Assembly: GCF_903642095.1 (NCBI RefSeq)
Contig: NZ_CAHJWD020000421.1
Location: forward strand, 1-19,532
Origin: Bathymodiolus brooksi thiotrophic gill symbiont
GTDB taxonomy: Bacteria > Pseudomonadota > Gammaproteobacteria > PS1 > Pseudothioglobaceae
Direction: 5' to 3'
DNA: 19,532 nucleotides
The notes under the pieces are model-generated. The model searched no databases. It saw only the letters and a program-made list of their open reading frames with translations, and was not told the DNA's origin. Shown in pieces: positions 6,940 through 13,367 of the stretch. Made by a program: the position numbers and the translations under genes. Position 1 is the stretch's first letter, and every line of letters starts with the position of its first letter.

Positions 6940-7824
6940 ATGACTTCTAGTGAATTGCTTGATTTATTTATTGATACCCTATGGGTAGAAAATGGACTGA
7001 GCAAAAATACCTTAAACGCTTATGCGAGTGATTTACGCATATTTAAAAAAAGTTTAGGGAAAAAGGAGCTAGTCGACGTTGAAAAATTAGATATTAGCAA
7101 CTTTTTAAGTCAGCGTTATGATGAAGGTATTAGCGCACGTTCATCAGCAAGAATTTTATCAAGTTTACGCCGTTTTTATGCCTATTTAATTCGTGAAAAG
7201 CAGATAAAAATTGACCCAACCGCATTAATTGAGCCGCCTAAAATAGGTAAGCCCTTACCGCATACGCTATCTGAAAAAGATGTCGATTTACTGCTCAATG
7301 CGCCTGAAATAACATCCGTTTTAGGCGCGCGCGATAAGGCCATGTTAGAAATGCTCTATGCAACAGGATTGCGCGTTTCTGAATTGGTTAATTTAACACT
7401 TAGCCAAGTTAACTTAAGAATGGGTGTATTGCGTGTAACCGGCAAAGGCAATAAAGAGCGTTTAACGCCTATTGGCGAAGAGGCTATTTTTTATTTAGAA
7501 GCCTACTTGCAAGATAGCCGTCGAGCACTGTTATCAGAACGGCCATGTGAGATGGTTTTTGTGACGAATCGAGCCGCAGGCATGACACGCCAAGCGTTTT
7601 GGCATATCATCAAGCGTTACGCTAAAAAAGCTGAAATCAATGCGCACTTATCACCGCATACACTGCGTCATGCTTTTGCAACACACTTAATTAATCATGG
7701 TGCTGATTTGCGAGTTGTACAGCTTTTATTAGGGCATAGTGATTTATCAACCACACAAATTTATACTCATATCGCCAATGAGCGATTAAAAGAACTTCAT
7801 TCAAAATTTCATCCACGAGGATAA
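6940..7824 (+). CDS. xerD: Site-specific tyrosine recombinase XerD
   Basis: This 294-residue recombinase resolves chromosome dimers at dif together with XerC. The N-terminal SAM-like core-binding domain (about 1-95) contains the usual LSKNTLNAYASDLR. The catalytic domain keeps every expected residue: R145 (ATGLRVSEL), K169 (VTGKGNKER), H240 and R243 (SPHTLRHAFATHL), H266 (LLGHSDLSTTQIY) and the nucleophile Y275. The length matches XerD (about 298), and the text is closer to XerD than XerC, for example LPHTLSEKDVDLLL. No strong ribosome binding site precedes the ATG, and the gene probably depends on transcription from the upstream phosphotransferase gene. No integrase-associated att site or island was seen next to it, so it is a housekeeping copy. 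Confidence 0.92.
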   Translation: MTSSELLDLFIDTLWVENGLSKNTLNAYASDLRIFKKSLGKKELVDVEKLDISNFLSQRYDEGISARSSARILSSLRRFYAYLIREKQIKIDPTALIEPPKIGKPLPHTLSEKDVDLLLNAPEITSVLGARDKAMLEMLYATGLRVSELVNLTLSQVNLRMGVLRVTGKGNKERLTPIGEEAIFYLEAYLQDSRRALLSERPCEMVFVTNRAAGMTRQAFWHIIKRYAKKAEINAHLSPHTLRHAFATHLINHGADLRVVQLLLGHSDLSTTQIYTHIANERLKELHSKFHPRG

Positions 7825-7830
7825 CACTCA

Positions 7831-8607
7831 ATGAATCAAAGTATTCACCCTAGCGCTTATATTTCAGAAACTGCGGTTATTGGCGAAAATGTCGTGATAG
7901 GTGCGTTTGCAGTGATTGAAGATAATGTAAGTATTGGCGATAATTGCAAGTTAGGTGCGCATGTGGTGATTCGCCCCTATACTAAAATGGGTGATAGAAA
8001 TACTCTGCATGCACACGTTGTTTTGGGGGATTTACCACAAGATACTAGCTTTGATGAAAGTACGGTTTCTTATTTAGAAATTGGTGATGACAATACCTTT
8101 AGAGAAGGCTTTACTGCGCATCGAGGCTCGCTTGAAAATGCGGTCACTCGTATCGGCTCAAATTGTTTTTTTATGAATAACAGCCATGTCGCACATGATT
8201 GTATTATTGGTAACCATACAATCTTTGCTAACAATGTTGCTATTGGTGGTTTTGTCGAAATTGATGATCGTGTCTTTATGGGTGGTAGTGTTGTCGCGCA
8301 TCAGTTTTGCCGTATTGGTTCTTATGCTATCGTTCAAGGCACAACAGGCCTAAATAAAGATGTGATGCCTTTCTGCTTAATCGCAGGTTATCCAGCAAAG
8401 CATTATCGCTTAAATACCATTGGTCTAAAGCGTGCGGGTATTAAGGGAGATCGATATAAAGTGATTAATACGGCATTTAGATTATTAAGAAAAAATGAAA
8501 GTATTGAGCACTTAGAAAATACCCCAGAAATTAGCTATTTAAAAGAATGGTTAGCAGTGAAGTCTAAGCGAGGATTGCATGGATTTATGGAGTTAAAAGG
8601 AGGTTAA
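7831..8607 (+). CDS. lpxA: LpxA-type UDP-GlcNAc acyltransferase (possible paralogue)
   Basis: This 258-residue protein has a left-handed beta-helix of hexapeptide repeats (about residues 5-185, such as AVIGENVVIGAFAVIEDNVSIGDN) and a helical C-terminal domain. LpxA transfers a hydroxyacyl chain from ACP to UDP-GlcNAc, the first step of lipid A synthesis. The catalytic histidine is H122 (in NSHVAHDC, equal to E. coli H125), and the VHQFC-equivalent AHQFC is present. Odd points: the lysines of the E. coli DLKYKGE segment are replaced (DTSFDES, about 71-77), and the gene lies after xerD rather than with lpxD-fabZ-lpxB. It may be the housekeeping enzyme moved elsewhere or a second acyltransferase with a different substrate. 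Start ATG is 7 bases after the xerD stop. Confidence 0.78.
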   Translation: MNQSIHPSAYISETAVIGENVVIGAFAVIEDNVSIGDNCKLGAHVVIRPYTKMGDRNTLHAHVVLGDLPQDTSFDESTVSYLEIGDDNTFREGFTAHRGSLENAVTRIGSNCFFMNNSHVAHDCIIGNHTIFANNVAIGGFVEIDDRVFMGGSVVAHQFCRIGSYAIVQGTTGLNKDVMPFCLIAGYPAKHYRLNTIGLKRAGIKGDRYKVINTAFRLLRKNESIEHLENTPEISYLKEWLAVKSKRGLHGFMELKGG

Positions 8608-8631
8608 ATAGCTTTGATATTACAGAATTTC

Positions 8632-8738
8632 TGTAGGATGGGTAGAGCGTTTTTTTTGCGAAACCCATCATTCTTGGTAAGATTGATGGGTTTCACTACG
8701 TACCTAAAAAACAGGTACTTCATTCTATCCATTCTACA
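8632..8738. repeat. Nested palindromic REP-like element
   Basis: The outer arms GTAGGATGGGTAG (8633-8645) and the inverse of CTATCCATTCTAC (8725-8737) match at 11 of 13 positions. Inside is a perfect 10-bp stem, AAACCCATCA (8661-8670) with TGATGGGTTT (8684-8693), and then a small hairpin, GTACCT/AGGTAC. It occupies the gap between the convergent lpxA and DUF2909 genes. The outer arm core GTAGGATGGG is shared with the palindrome at the right end of the window, so both belong to one dispersed family. It may also help end lpxA transcription. Confidence 0.65.
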
Positions 8739-8824
8739 AAATGTTAAATTAATTTTTGGTACTTACTTAGTTCCACATGATTCCATTCCTTGGGAGTTAG
8801 TTTCTACGGCTTTTTATGAGTGAC

Positions 8825-9076
8825 TCATTGAGTCTTGTTTTGTGCTTCTGCTTGTTGTTGTAAATGCATTTGCATACCAATACCTGTTGGTTTAATGACA
8901 CCTGACATAAAAGCTATACTTAACAGTATAAAAAGAGTGAGAGAAATGGCTATGCGGTAAGTTAAGGCATTAACTGTTTTTTTTGAAGAATTTTTATTTT
9001 TAATCAGTTGAAATAAAGCCATCCCAAGACTGATGATGATAGTGATGAAGACTAGGATAATAAGAATTTTTATCAT
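8825..9076 (-). CDS. DUF2909-family twin-transmembrane protein
   Basis: This 83-residue protein has two hydrophobic helices (about residues 3-25 and 42-63) separated by a lysine/asparagine-rich loop, plus a polar glutamine-rich tail. The size, the two-helix layout and the position divergent to SURF1 fit DUF2909, a small membrane protein of unknown function commonly encoded beside cytochrome c oxidase assembly genes in gammaproteobacteria. A link to oxidase assembly is suggested by this context only. The ATG is at 9076 on the minus strand. Confidence 0.75.
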   Translation of the reverse strand: MIKILIILVFITIIISLGMALFQLIKNKNSSKKTVNALTYRIAISLTLFILLSIAFMSGVIKPTGIGMQMHLQQQAEAQNKTQ

Positions 9077-9205
9077 AATTTAGACTGAGAGTTTGATTGC
9101 CTTAGAAACGAGATTTTTATTGAAAACTCGTTCCTTTAGGGGATTCGTGAGTTGAAATAAGCTGGTAAATTTAATTGATTATAGCCCCAATTTTTTATTG
9201 AGTAG

Positions 9206-9211
9206 TATAAT
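9206..9211 (+). promoter_or_regulatory. Candidate -10 box upstream of SURF1
   Basis: A perfect TATAAT occurs 32 bases before the SURF1 start in the 167-base divergent gap. No -35 box at normal spacing is convincing; TTGATT at 9175-9180 is 25 bases away. A 6-bp hairpin (AACGAG 9107-9112 with CTCGTT 9127-9132) lies further upstream and could be part of a control site. Confidence 0.3.
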
Positions 9212-9243
9212 ATTCGATTGCACTCGATTTTTAATTAGAAAAT

Positions 9244-9987
9244 ATGCGTTTCAGTCTCTTTACTTTTCAATGGAAAATACATTGGATACCATTGGTTATT
9301 TTTATAGCCGTATTTAGCTTATTGTTGCGCCTTGGCTTTTGGCAGCTTAGCCGAGCTGATGAAAAAGAGTTATTCTTAGCAACCCAATCGTTACGCTTAA
9401 TGGAAAAGCCTGTTTCATTAACGGAGTTGTTAAAAAAACCAACTGAGTATAGGTATCGCCCTGTATTACTTGAAGGGAAATACGATAGCAAGCATCAATT
9501 ACTAGTAGATAATCAAATATATATGGGGAAGGTGGGGGCGTTTGTCATGACTCCTTTTATTATTTCAAACAGCGCAAGAGTGGTGTTGGTAAACCGAGGC
9601 TGGGTTGCGACAGATAAAGCTAGAAAGCTGTTACCCGATATCAGTATGCCCGAGAATAGTGCTGAGGTTTCTCTGGTAGGAATCGTTAATGAATTTCCCT
9701 CTGTAGGCTTAATATTGAAAGGTGCAGATGTAGCAAGTGATGGCTGGCCATCAGTCGTGCAGATTGTTAATACAGATAAATTGACTAAAAAGTTTGAATA
9801 TTTATTTTACCCATTCCAGGTACAGTTAAAGGCTGACCAAGCGAATGGTTATATAAGAGATTGGAAAATCAATACGCGAATGCCCTTAGAAAAACACAGG
9901 GCTTATGCATTTCAGTGGTTTGCATTAGCAACTACTTTATTTTTTTTAACACTATGGATAAGTTGTAAAACACACAAAAATGATTGA
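9244..9987 (+). CDS. SURF1-family cytochrome oxidase assembly protein
   Basis: This 247-residue inner membrane protein has one transmembrane helix at each end (about 12-31 and 223-242) and a periplasmic domain between them. Family landmarks are LRLGFWQLSRADEK after the first helix, the central YRPVLLEGKYDSKHQLLVDN, VLVNRGWVATD, and the C-terminal HRAYAFQWFALATTLFF. SURF1 helps insert heme a into the oxidase subunit I. The stop overlaps the next gene by 8 bases, so it starts an operon with the SCO-like protein and the CtaA-FtsY frame. No oxidase structural genes are in the window; coxC would usually lie close by. Confidence 0.9.
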   Translation: MRFSLFTFQWKIHWIPLVIFIAVFSLLLRLGFWQLSRADEKELFLATQSLRLMEKPVSLTELLKKPTEYRYRPVLLEGKYDSKHQLLVDNQIYMGKVGAFVMTPFIISNSARVVLVNRGWVATDKARKLLPDISMPENSAEVSLVGIVNEFPSVGLILKGADVASDGWPSVVQIVNTDKLTKKFEYLFYPFQVQLKADQANGYIRDWKINTRMPLEKHRAYAFQWFALATTLFFLTLWISCKTHKND

Positions 9988-10576
9988 TCAAACAAATAAA
10001 AATAAACGCACAATTATTATTGTTGCACTCATGTCTATTATTCCTTTTATGATTGCATGGGGGCTAACTGAAAGTAGTACTTTTCGTCTTCCTTCAACCA
10101 ATAGAGGGGACTTGATTGAACCCATTATTACAACAGAAAGGTCTGAGCTTTCTGGAATGGACGCATTTACTGTGAAAAATATAAAGGAACTGAGTGGGCA
10201 TTGGGTTATGTTGAACTTTATTTCAGGTGGCATATGTGACCAGCTTTGTAAGGATGCTATGCATGCGACAAAACAAATTAGGCTGATGCTGAATAAGGAT
10301 TTAACACGAGTTAGACGTGCTTTGATTGTCATGGAAGGTAAGCAAGAGGCTAGCTTTTCAAGTTGGTGGGAAGATGATTTGCGGTTATTAAAGTTGCAAC
10401 CAAGTAAGAGTTTATTGGAAAAAATTAAAGCGTATAAGCCAGAAGGAATTTCAAATGGTGCGATTATTATAATGGATCCTTTAGGTAACTTAATGATGCA
10501 TTATGGTGCTGATTTTGACCCATATGCGGTTAAAGGCGACTTAAAAAAATTACTTAGAATTTCTCAAATAGGGTAA
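9980..10576 (+). CDS. SCO-like membrane-anchored thioredoxin-fold protein
   Basis: This 198-residue protein has one N-terminal membrane anchor (about 10-29) and a periplasmic domain. SGGICDQLC (C86 and C90) is the CxxxC copper-binding motif of SCO1/SenC proteins. A possible third ligand is H174, near the DPLGNLMMHY strand, a position type also seen in SCO proteins. Overall it is more diverged than true SCO1. It fits the uncharacterised protein usually found between SURF1 and ctaA in gammaproteobacterial oxidase clusters. A role in copper delivery or thiol reduction for oxidase assembly is inferred from the motif and neighbours. It overlaps SURF1 by 8 bases and ends 4 bases before the next start. 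Confidence 0.75.
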   Translation: MIDQTNKNKRTIIIVALMSIIPFMIAWGLTESSTFRLPSTNRGDLIEPIITTERSELSGMDAFTVKNIKELSGHWVMLNFISGGICDQLCKDAMHATKQIRLMLNKDLTRVRRALIVMEGKQEASFSSWWEDDLRLLKLQPSKSLLEKIKAYKPEGISNGAIIIMDPLGNLMMHYGADFDPYAVKGDLKKLLRISQIG

Positions 10577-10580
10577 CTGA

Positions 10581-12503
10581 ATGTTTAGGTTGTTTACATT
10601 TATTTTAAGTTTTTTAGGTTTGCTGGCAATAACAGCAAATTTATATCAATGGTCTTTGGGGGGGCTTGATCAACAAAGTTGTCATAGTTTAATAGCGTGT
10701 TATACGCAAGTTGTTGATTTTGGAATAGCAGATATTGCGACGGCAAGTATTATTTATTATTCAAGTCTCATTTTTATGAGCTTAATCATTGTAGGGGTGA
10801 TAATTTTAAGCCTTTTTCTAGCTAAAAATCGTACTAAGCTTACTGTTGCCTCATTTGCATTACTGCCCCTAATTTCTGTACAGATTTACTTAGCCATTAA
10901 TGTCGCGATTTTGCCTAGTCAGGCATTGGCTTATTTTACCCAATATATAATCAATGGCTTAATCGTTGGTATTGCTATTTATTTGCTAGTAAGAAGACAG
11001 CTTAATTATGAAAAAATAAAAAACCAAACTAAGTCTTATTTTTTACAAATTGCGATGGCACTTTTAACTTGCCAGCTAATTGTCGGGGCTTGGTTAACTG
11101 CAAATCATGCAGGGCTAGCTTGTTCTGGATTCCCTCAATGTAATGGTTCTTGGTGGCCGGTAGCTGATTACCGTTATTTCTTTGATCTTTTATCACCGCT
11201 CTCTTTTAATGCAAAAGTTGCTGTTAATTGGGTGCATAGGCTTTTTGCGGTGGTTAATTTTTTAACATTAACTTGGGTACTACTTTCAGTTACTCAGCAT
11301 AAAGTTAAACGAGTTCGCTGGATAGCGACTACGGGAAGTTTTTTGCTCTTGCTGTTGGTTGCAACTGGGGTTGCGGCTGTAAAACTTGCACTGCCTATTT
11401 GGTTGCTTTCTGCGCATAGTGTTATTGCTATCTTGCTAATGATAGTGTTGTTGCTGATTCATTTTTATACGCGTTATGCTGCTTTTACTCAGGACGAGGA
11501 AGAAATTAGTCTTGAGGAAACTAGCGTAGTAGAAATAGACGCTAAAATACAGCCGATTTCTGAAGCTGAACCTTTAGAGTCATTGTATGGGCGGCTAAAA
11601 TCACAACTAGGGAAAACTCGCAGTGGTTTTGGAACCGTTTTATCTGGCCTGTCTTTAAGCAATAGAAGTATTGATGAAGATCTACTTGAAGAAATCGAAA
11701 CAAGTTTATTGGTGGCTGATGTTGGTTTGAATGTAACAACTGAAATTATTGCTAAAATTGAAGAAGATGTAGAAAAACACCAATTACAGGATGCGGCGGC
11801 ACTAGAAGGTTTATTAAAAGGACAATTATTAGAAATTTTAAAGCCAGTTAATCAGCCTTTAGTGATTCCTGAACAAGAAGGCCCTTTTGTTATTTTGGTT
11901 GTTGGTGTTAATGGGGTCGGTAAAACGACAACAATTGGCAAATTAGCCCAAAGGTTGCAGCGTGAAGGGCATAGCGTAATGCTTGCTGCTGGCGATACTT
12001 TTAGAGCTGCGGCAGTCGAGCAATTACAAGTTTGGGGTGAGCGAAATAATATACATGTTGTTGCTCAGCATACAGGAGCGGATTCAGCTTCAGTTATTTT
12101 TGATGGAGTAGAATCAGCTAAGGCTAAAGGTGTTGATGTATTGATTGCCGATACGGCAGGAAGGCTGCATACAAAATCTCACTTAATGGAAGAGTTAAAG
12201 AAAGTTAAGCGCATTATATCTCGCCTCGATGAAACGGCACCTCATGAGGTCTTATTGGTATTGGATGCGGGGACTGGGCAAAATGCACTTTCTCAAGCAG
12301 AGCATTTTAATAAAGCCGTTAACTTAACTGGAATTGCATTAACTAAGTTAGACGGCACAGCAAAAGGTGGCATTATTTTTGCGCTTGCAAAACAACAGGG
12401 TATTCCAATTCGGTTTTTGGGTGTGGGCGAAGGTATTAATGATTTACAGGATTTCAATGCTGAAAATTTTGTTGATGCACTTTTTATGGAAGATGAAAAG
12501 TAA
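10581..12503 (+). CDS. ftsY: Fused heme A synthase (CtaA) - SRP receptor FtsY
   Basis: One unbroken 640-codon frame joins two normally separate proteins. Residues 1-300 are CtaA/COX15-like with about eight membrane helices. The second half keeps the cysteine pair C181/C187 and the heme ligand candidates H219 (NWVHRLFA) and H279 (LSAHSV). The first half keeps a cysteine pair (C34/C40) but no membrane histidines. Residues 304-335 are acidic and resemble a shortened FtsY A domain. Residues 335-640 are a complete FtsY NG domain: amphipathic LYGRLKSQLGKTRSGF, G1 GVNGVGKTT (442-450), GDTFRAAAVEQL, DTAGR (524-528) and TKLDGTAKGG (588-597). FtsY receives SRP-ribosome complexes at the membrane. The only in-frame internal start near the FtsY boundary is TTG 11583, without a clear ribosome binding site. 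Either the cell makes a membrane-anchored FtsY, or this is an assembly join. Confidence 0.85.
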   Translation: MFRLFTFILSFLGLLAITANLYQWSLGGLDQQSCHSLIACYTQVVDFGIADIATASIIYYSSLIFMSLIIVGVIILSLFLAKNRTKLTVASFALLPLISVQIYLAINVAILPSQALAYFTQYIINGLIVGIAIYLLVRRQLNYEKIKNQTKSYFLQIAMALLTCQLIVGAWLTANHAGLACSGFPQCNGSWWPVADYRYFFDLLSPLSFNAKVAVNWVHRLFAVVNFLTLTWVLLSVTQHKVKRVRWIATTGSFLLLLLVATGVAAVKLALPIWLLSAHSVIAILLMIVLLLIHFYTRYAAFTQDEEEISLEETSVVEIDAKIQPISEAEPLESLYGRLKSQLGKTRSGFGTVLSGLSLSNRSIDEDLLEEIETSLLVADVGLNVTTEIIAKIEEDVEKHQLQDAAALEGLLKGQLLEILKPVNQPLVIPEQEGPFVILVVGVNGVGKTTTIGKLAQRLQREGHSVMLAAGDTFRAAAVEQLQVWGERNNIHVVAQHTGADSASVIFDGVESAKAKGVDVLIADTAGRLHTKSHLMEELKKVKRIISRLDETAPHEVLLVLDAGTGQNALSQAEHFNKAVNLTGIALTKLDGTAKGGIIFALAKQQGIPIRFLGVGEGINDLQDFNAENFVDALFMEDEK

Positions 12504-12508
12504 GGCTT

Positions 12509-13027
12509 ATGCTGACGCTGAAAATCAGGGAAACGGAATGGCTTAAAATGTTAGAAGCTCATTCTGCCGTTGAATTTGCGCAAATGGATATGCAGTGGGT
12601 TTCAAGGTTGCAAGCCATGATGCAAATAACGCGTAATGTTATTCGTGCGGTTACTGTATTGTTAATTATTGCGGTCATTTTGATAACGGGCAATAGTATT
12701 CGGCTTGAGCTACAGACACGGCGCGATGAAATTATGATAGAAAAGCTAGTGGGTGCGAGTAATGCTTATATTTATCGACCATTTTTGTACACAGGTTTTT
12801 GGTATGGAAGTCTTGCAGGTATTTTAGCGTGGCTTATTGTTACTAGTATTGTATTGTTGTTAGAGTCTCCTGTGGAGCAATTGCTGGCACTCTATCATAG
12901 TGAGTATCAATTACGTTTTATGGCTTTAAATGAAACGATTTTATTTATTATGCTATCTACATTGCTCGGTGTTTTGGGGGCTTTTATTGCAGCAAGTCAG
13001 CAAATAAAAAATTTAAGCAATGATTAG
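12509..13027 (+). pseudogene. ftsX: FtsX, C-terminal half only
   Basis: FtsX is the membrane partner of the FtsE ATPase and controls septal wall hydrolases. Only the last 160 or so residues are here. They comprise the end of the periplasmic domain (AVEFAQMDMQWVSRL), TM2 (VTVLLIIAVILITGNSIRLELQTRRDEI), the cytoplasmic KLVGASNAYIYRPFLYTGFWYG, TM3 and TM4. Full FtsX is about 300 residues with four helices, so TM1 and most of the periplasmic loop are missing, and ftsE, normally between ftsY and ftsX, is absent. The frame opens with ATG 12509, five bases after the ftsY stop. Bases 12517-12537 copy the left end of the 2275 element. A later in-frame ATG is at 12548. It may be translated but is unlikely to work as FtsX. 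Confidence 0.85.
12517..12537 (+). repeat. 21-base exact copy of the left end of the 2275 element
   Basis: Bases 12517-12537 are identical to 2275-2295 (starting GCTGAAAATC and ending GGAAACGGA), and the match stops on both sides. It sits at the junction where ftsE and the 5' half of ftsX are missing, so it is probably a scar of the dispersed element. Some of it may be genuine ftsX sequence that matched the element by chance at the breakpoint. Confidence 0.65.
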
Positions 13028-13039
13028 CCATTCATTTGC

Positions 13040-13067
13040 TTGTTTTTTAACAGTGCGCCCCTATATC
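13040..13067 (+). promoter_or_regulatory. Possible hfq promoter
   Basis: TTGTTT (13040-13045) and TATATC (13062-13067) are separated by 16 bases, in the 74-base gap between the ftsX remnant and hfq. Both boxes are moderate matches to sigma-70 consensus. A good ribosome binding site (AAGGAGAG) follows just before the hfq ATG. Confidence 0.35.
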
Positions 13068-13101
13068 TTGTAAATGATAATAATAAATAAGGAGAGAAGG
13101 G

Positions 13102-13338
13102 ATGTCGAAAAATCAAAATTTGCAAGATACTTTCTTAAATACATTAAGAAAAGAGCATACTCCGGTTTCAATTTTTTTAGTTAATGGAATTAAATTACAA
13201 GGGCGAATTGATTCTTTTGATCAATACGTCATTATGCTAAAAAATACTATGGTACAAATGGTTTATAAACATGCTGTATCGACAATAGTACCTGGGAAAC
13301 CAATCAATATTTCAGTTAAAGAGAATGAATTTGAGTAA
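13102..13338 (+). CDS. hfq: RNA chaperone Hfq
   Basis: This 78-residue Sm-like protein forms a hexamer that pairs small RNAs with mRNAs. It shows the full Sm1 motif ([32 protein letters not shown]) and the Sm2 motif with [10 protein letters not shown], which holds the proximal-face pocket; the KH pair is intact. The C-terminal tail is very short, as in many non-enteric gammaproteobacteria. A strong ribosome binding site, AAGGAGAG, lies just upstream. hflX follows 29 bases later, the classic order. The usual upstream neighbour miaA is absent; the ftsX remnant is there instead, another sign of rearrangement on this side. Confidence 0.97.
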   Translation: MSKNQNLQDTFLNTLRKEHTPVSIFLVNGIKLQGRIDSFDQYVIMLKNTMVQMVYKHAVSTIVPGKPINISVKENEFE

Positions 13339-13367
13339 GTTTAAAAAAACTATAAGGGAGATTTATT

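Noticed and set aside
6940..7824. XerD as the integrase of a mobile island
   Set aside because: The protein matches housekeeping XerD in length and motifs, and it is flanked by metabolic genes with no att-like repeats or tRNA nearby.
8614..8823. 69-codon plus-strand frame after lpxA
   Set aside because: It lies inside the nested palindrome, and its codons are dictated by the repeat arms. The start is not supported, and no homology was recognised.
11583..11585. Independent FtsY start at an internal TTG
   Set aside because: No ribosome binding site precedes it, and it would drop the acidic A domain. It cannot be excluded, but the continuous frame is the simpler reading.
11542..11739. Reverse-strand frame at the CtaA-FtsY junction
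   Set aside because: It is a shadow of the strongly coding FtsY frame, with no ribosome binding site or known domain.
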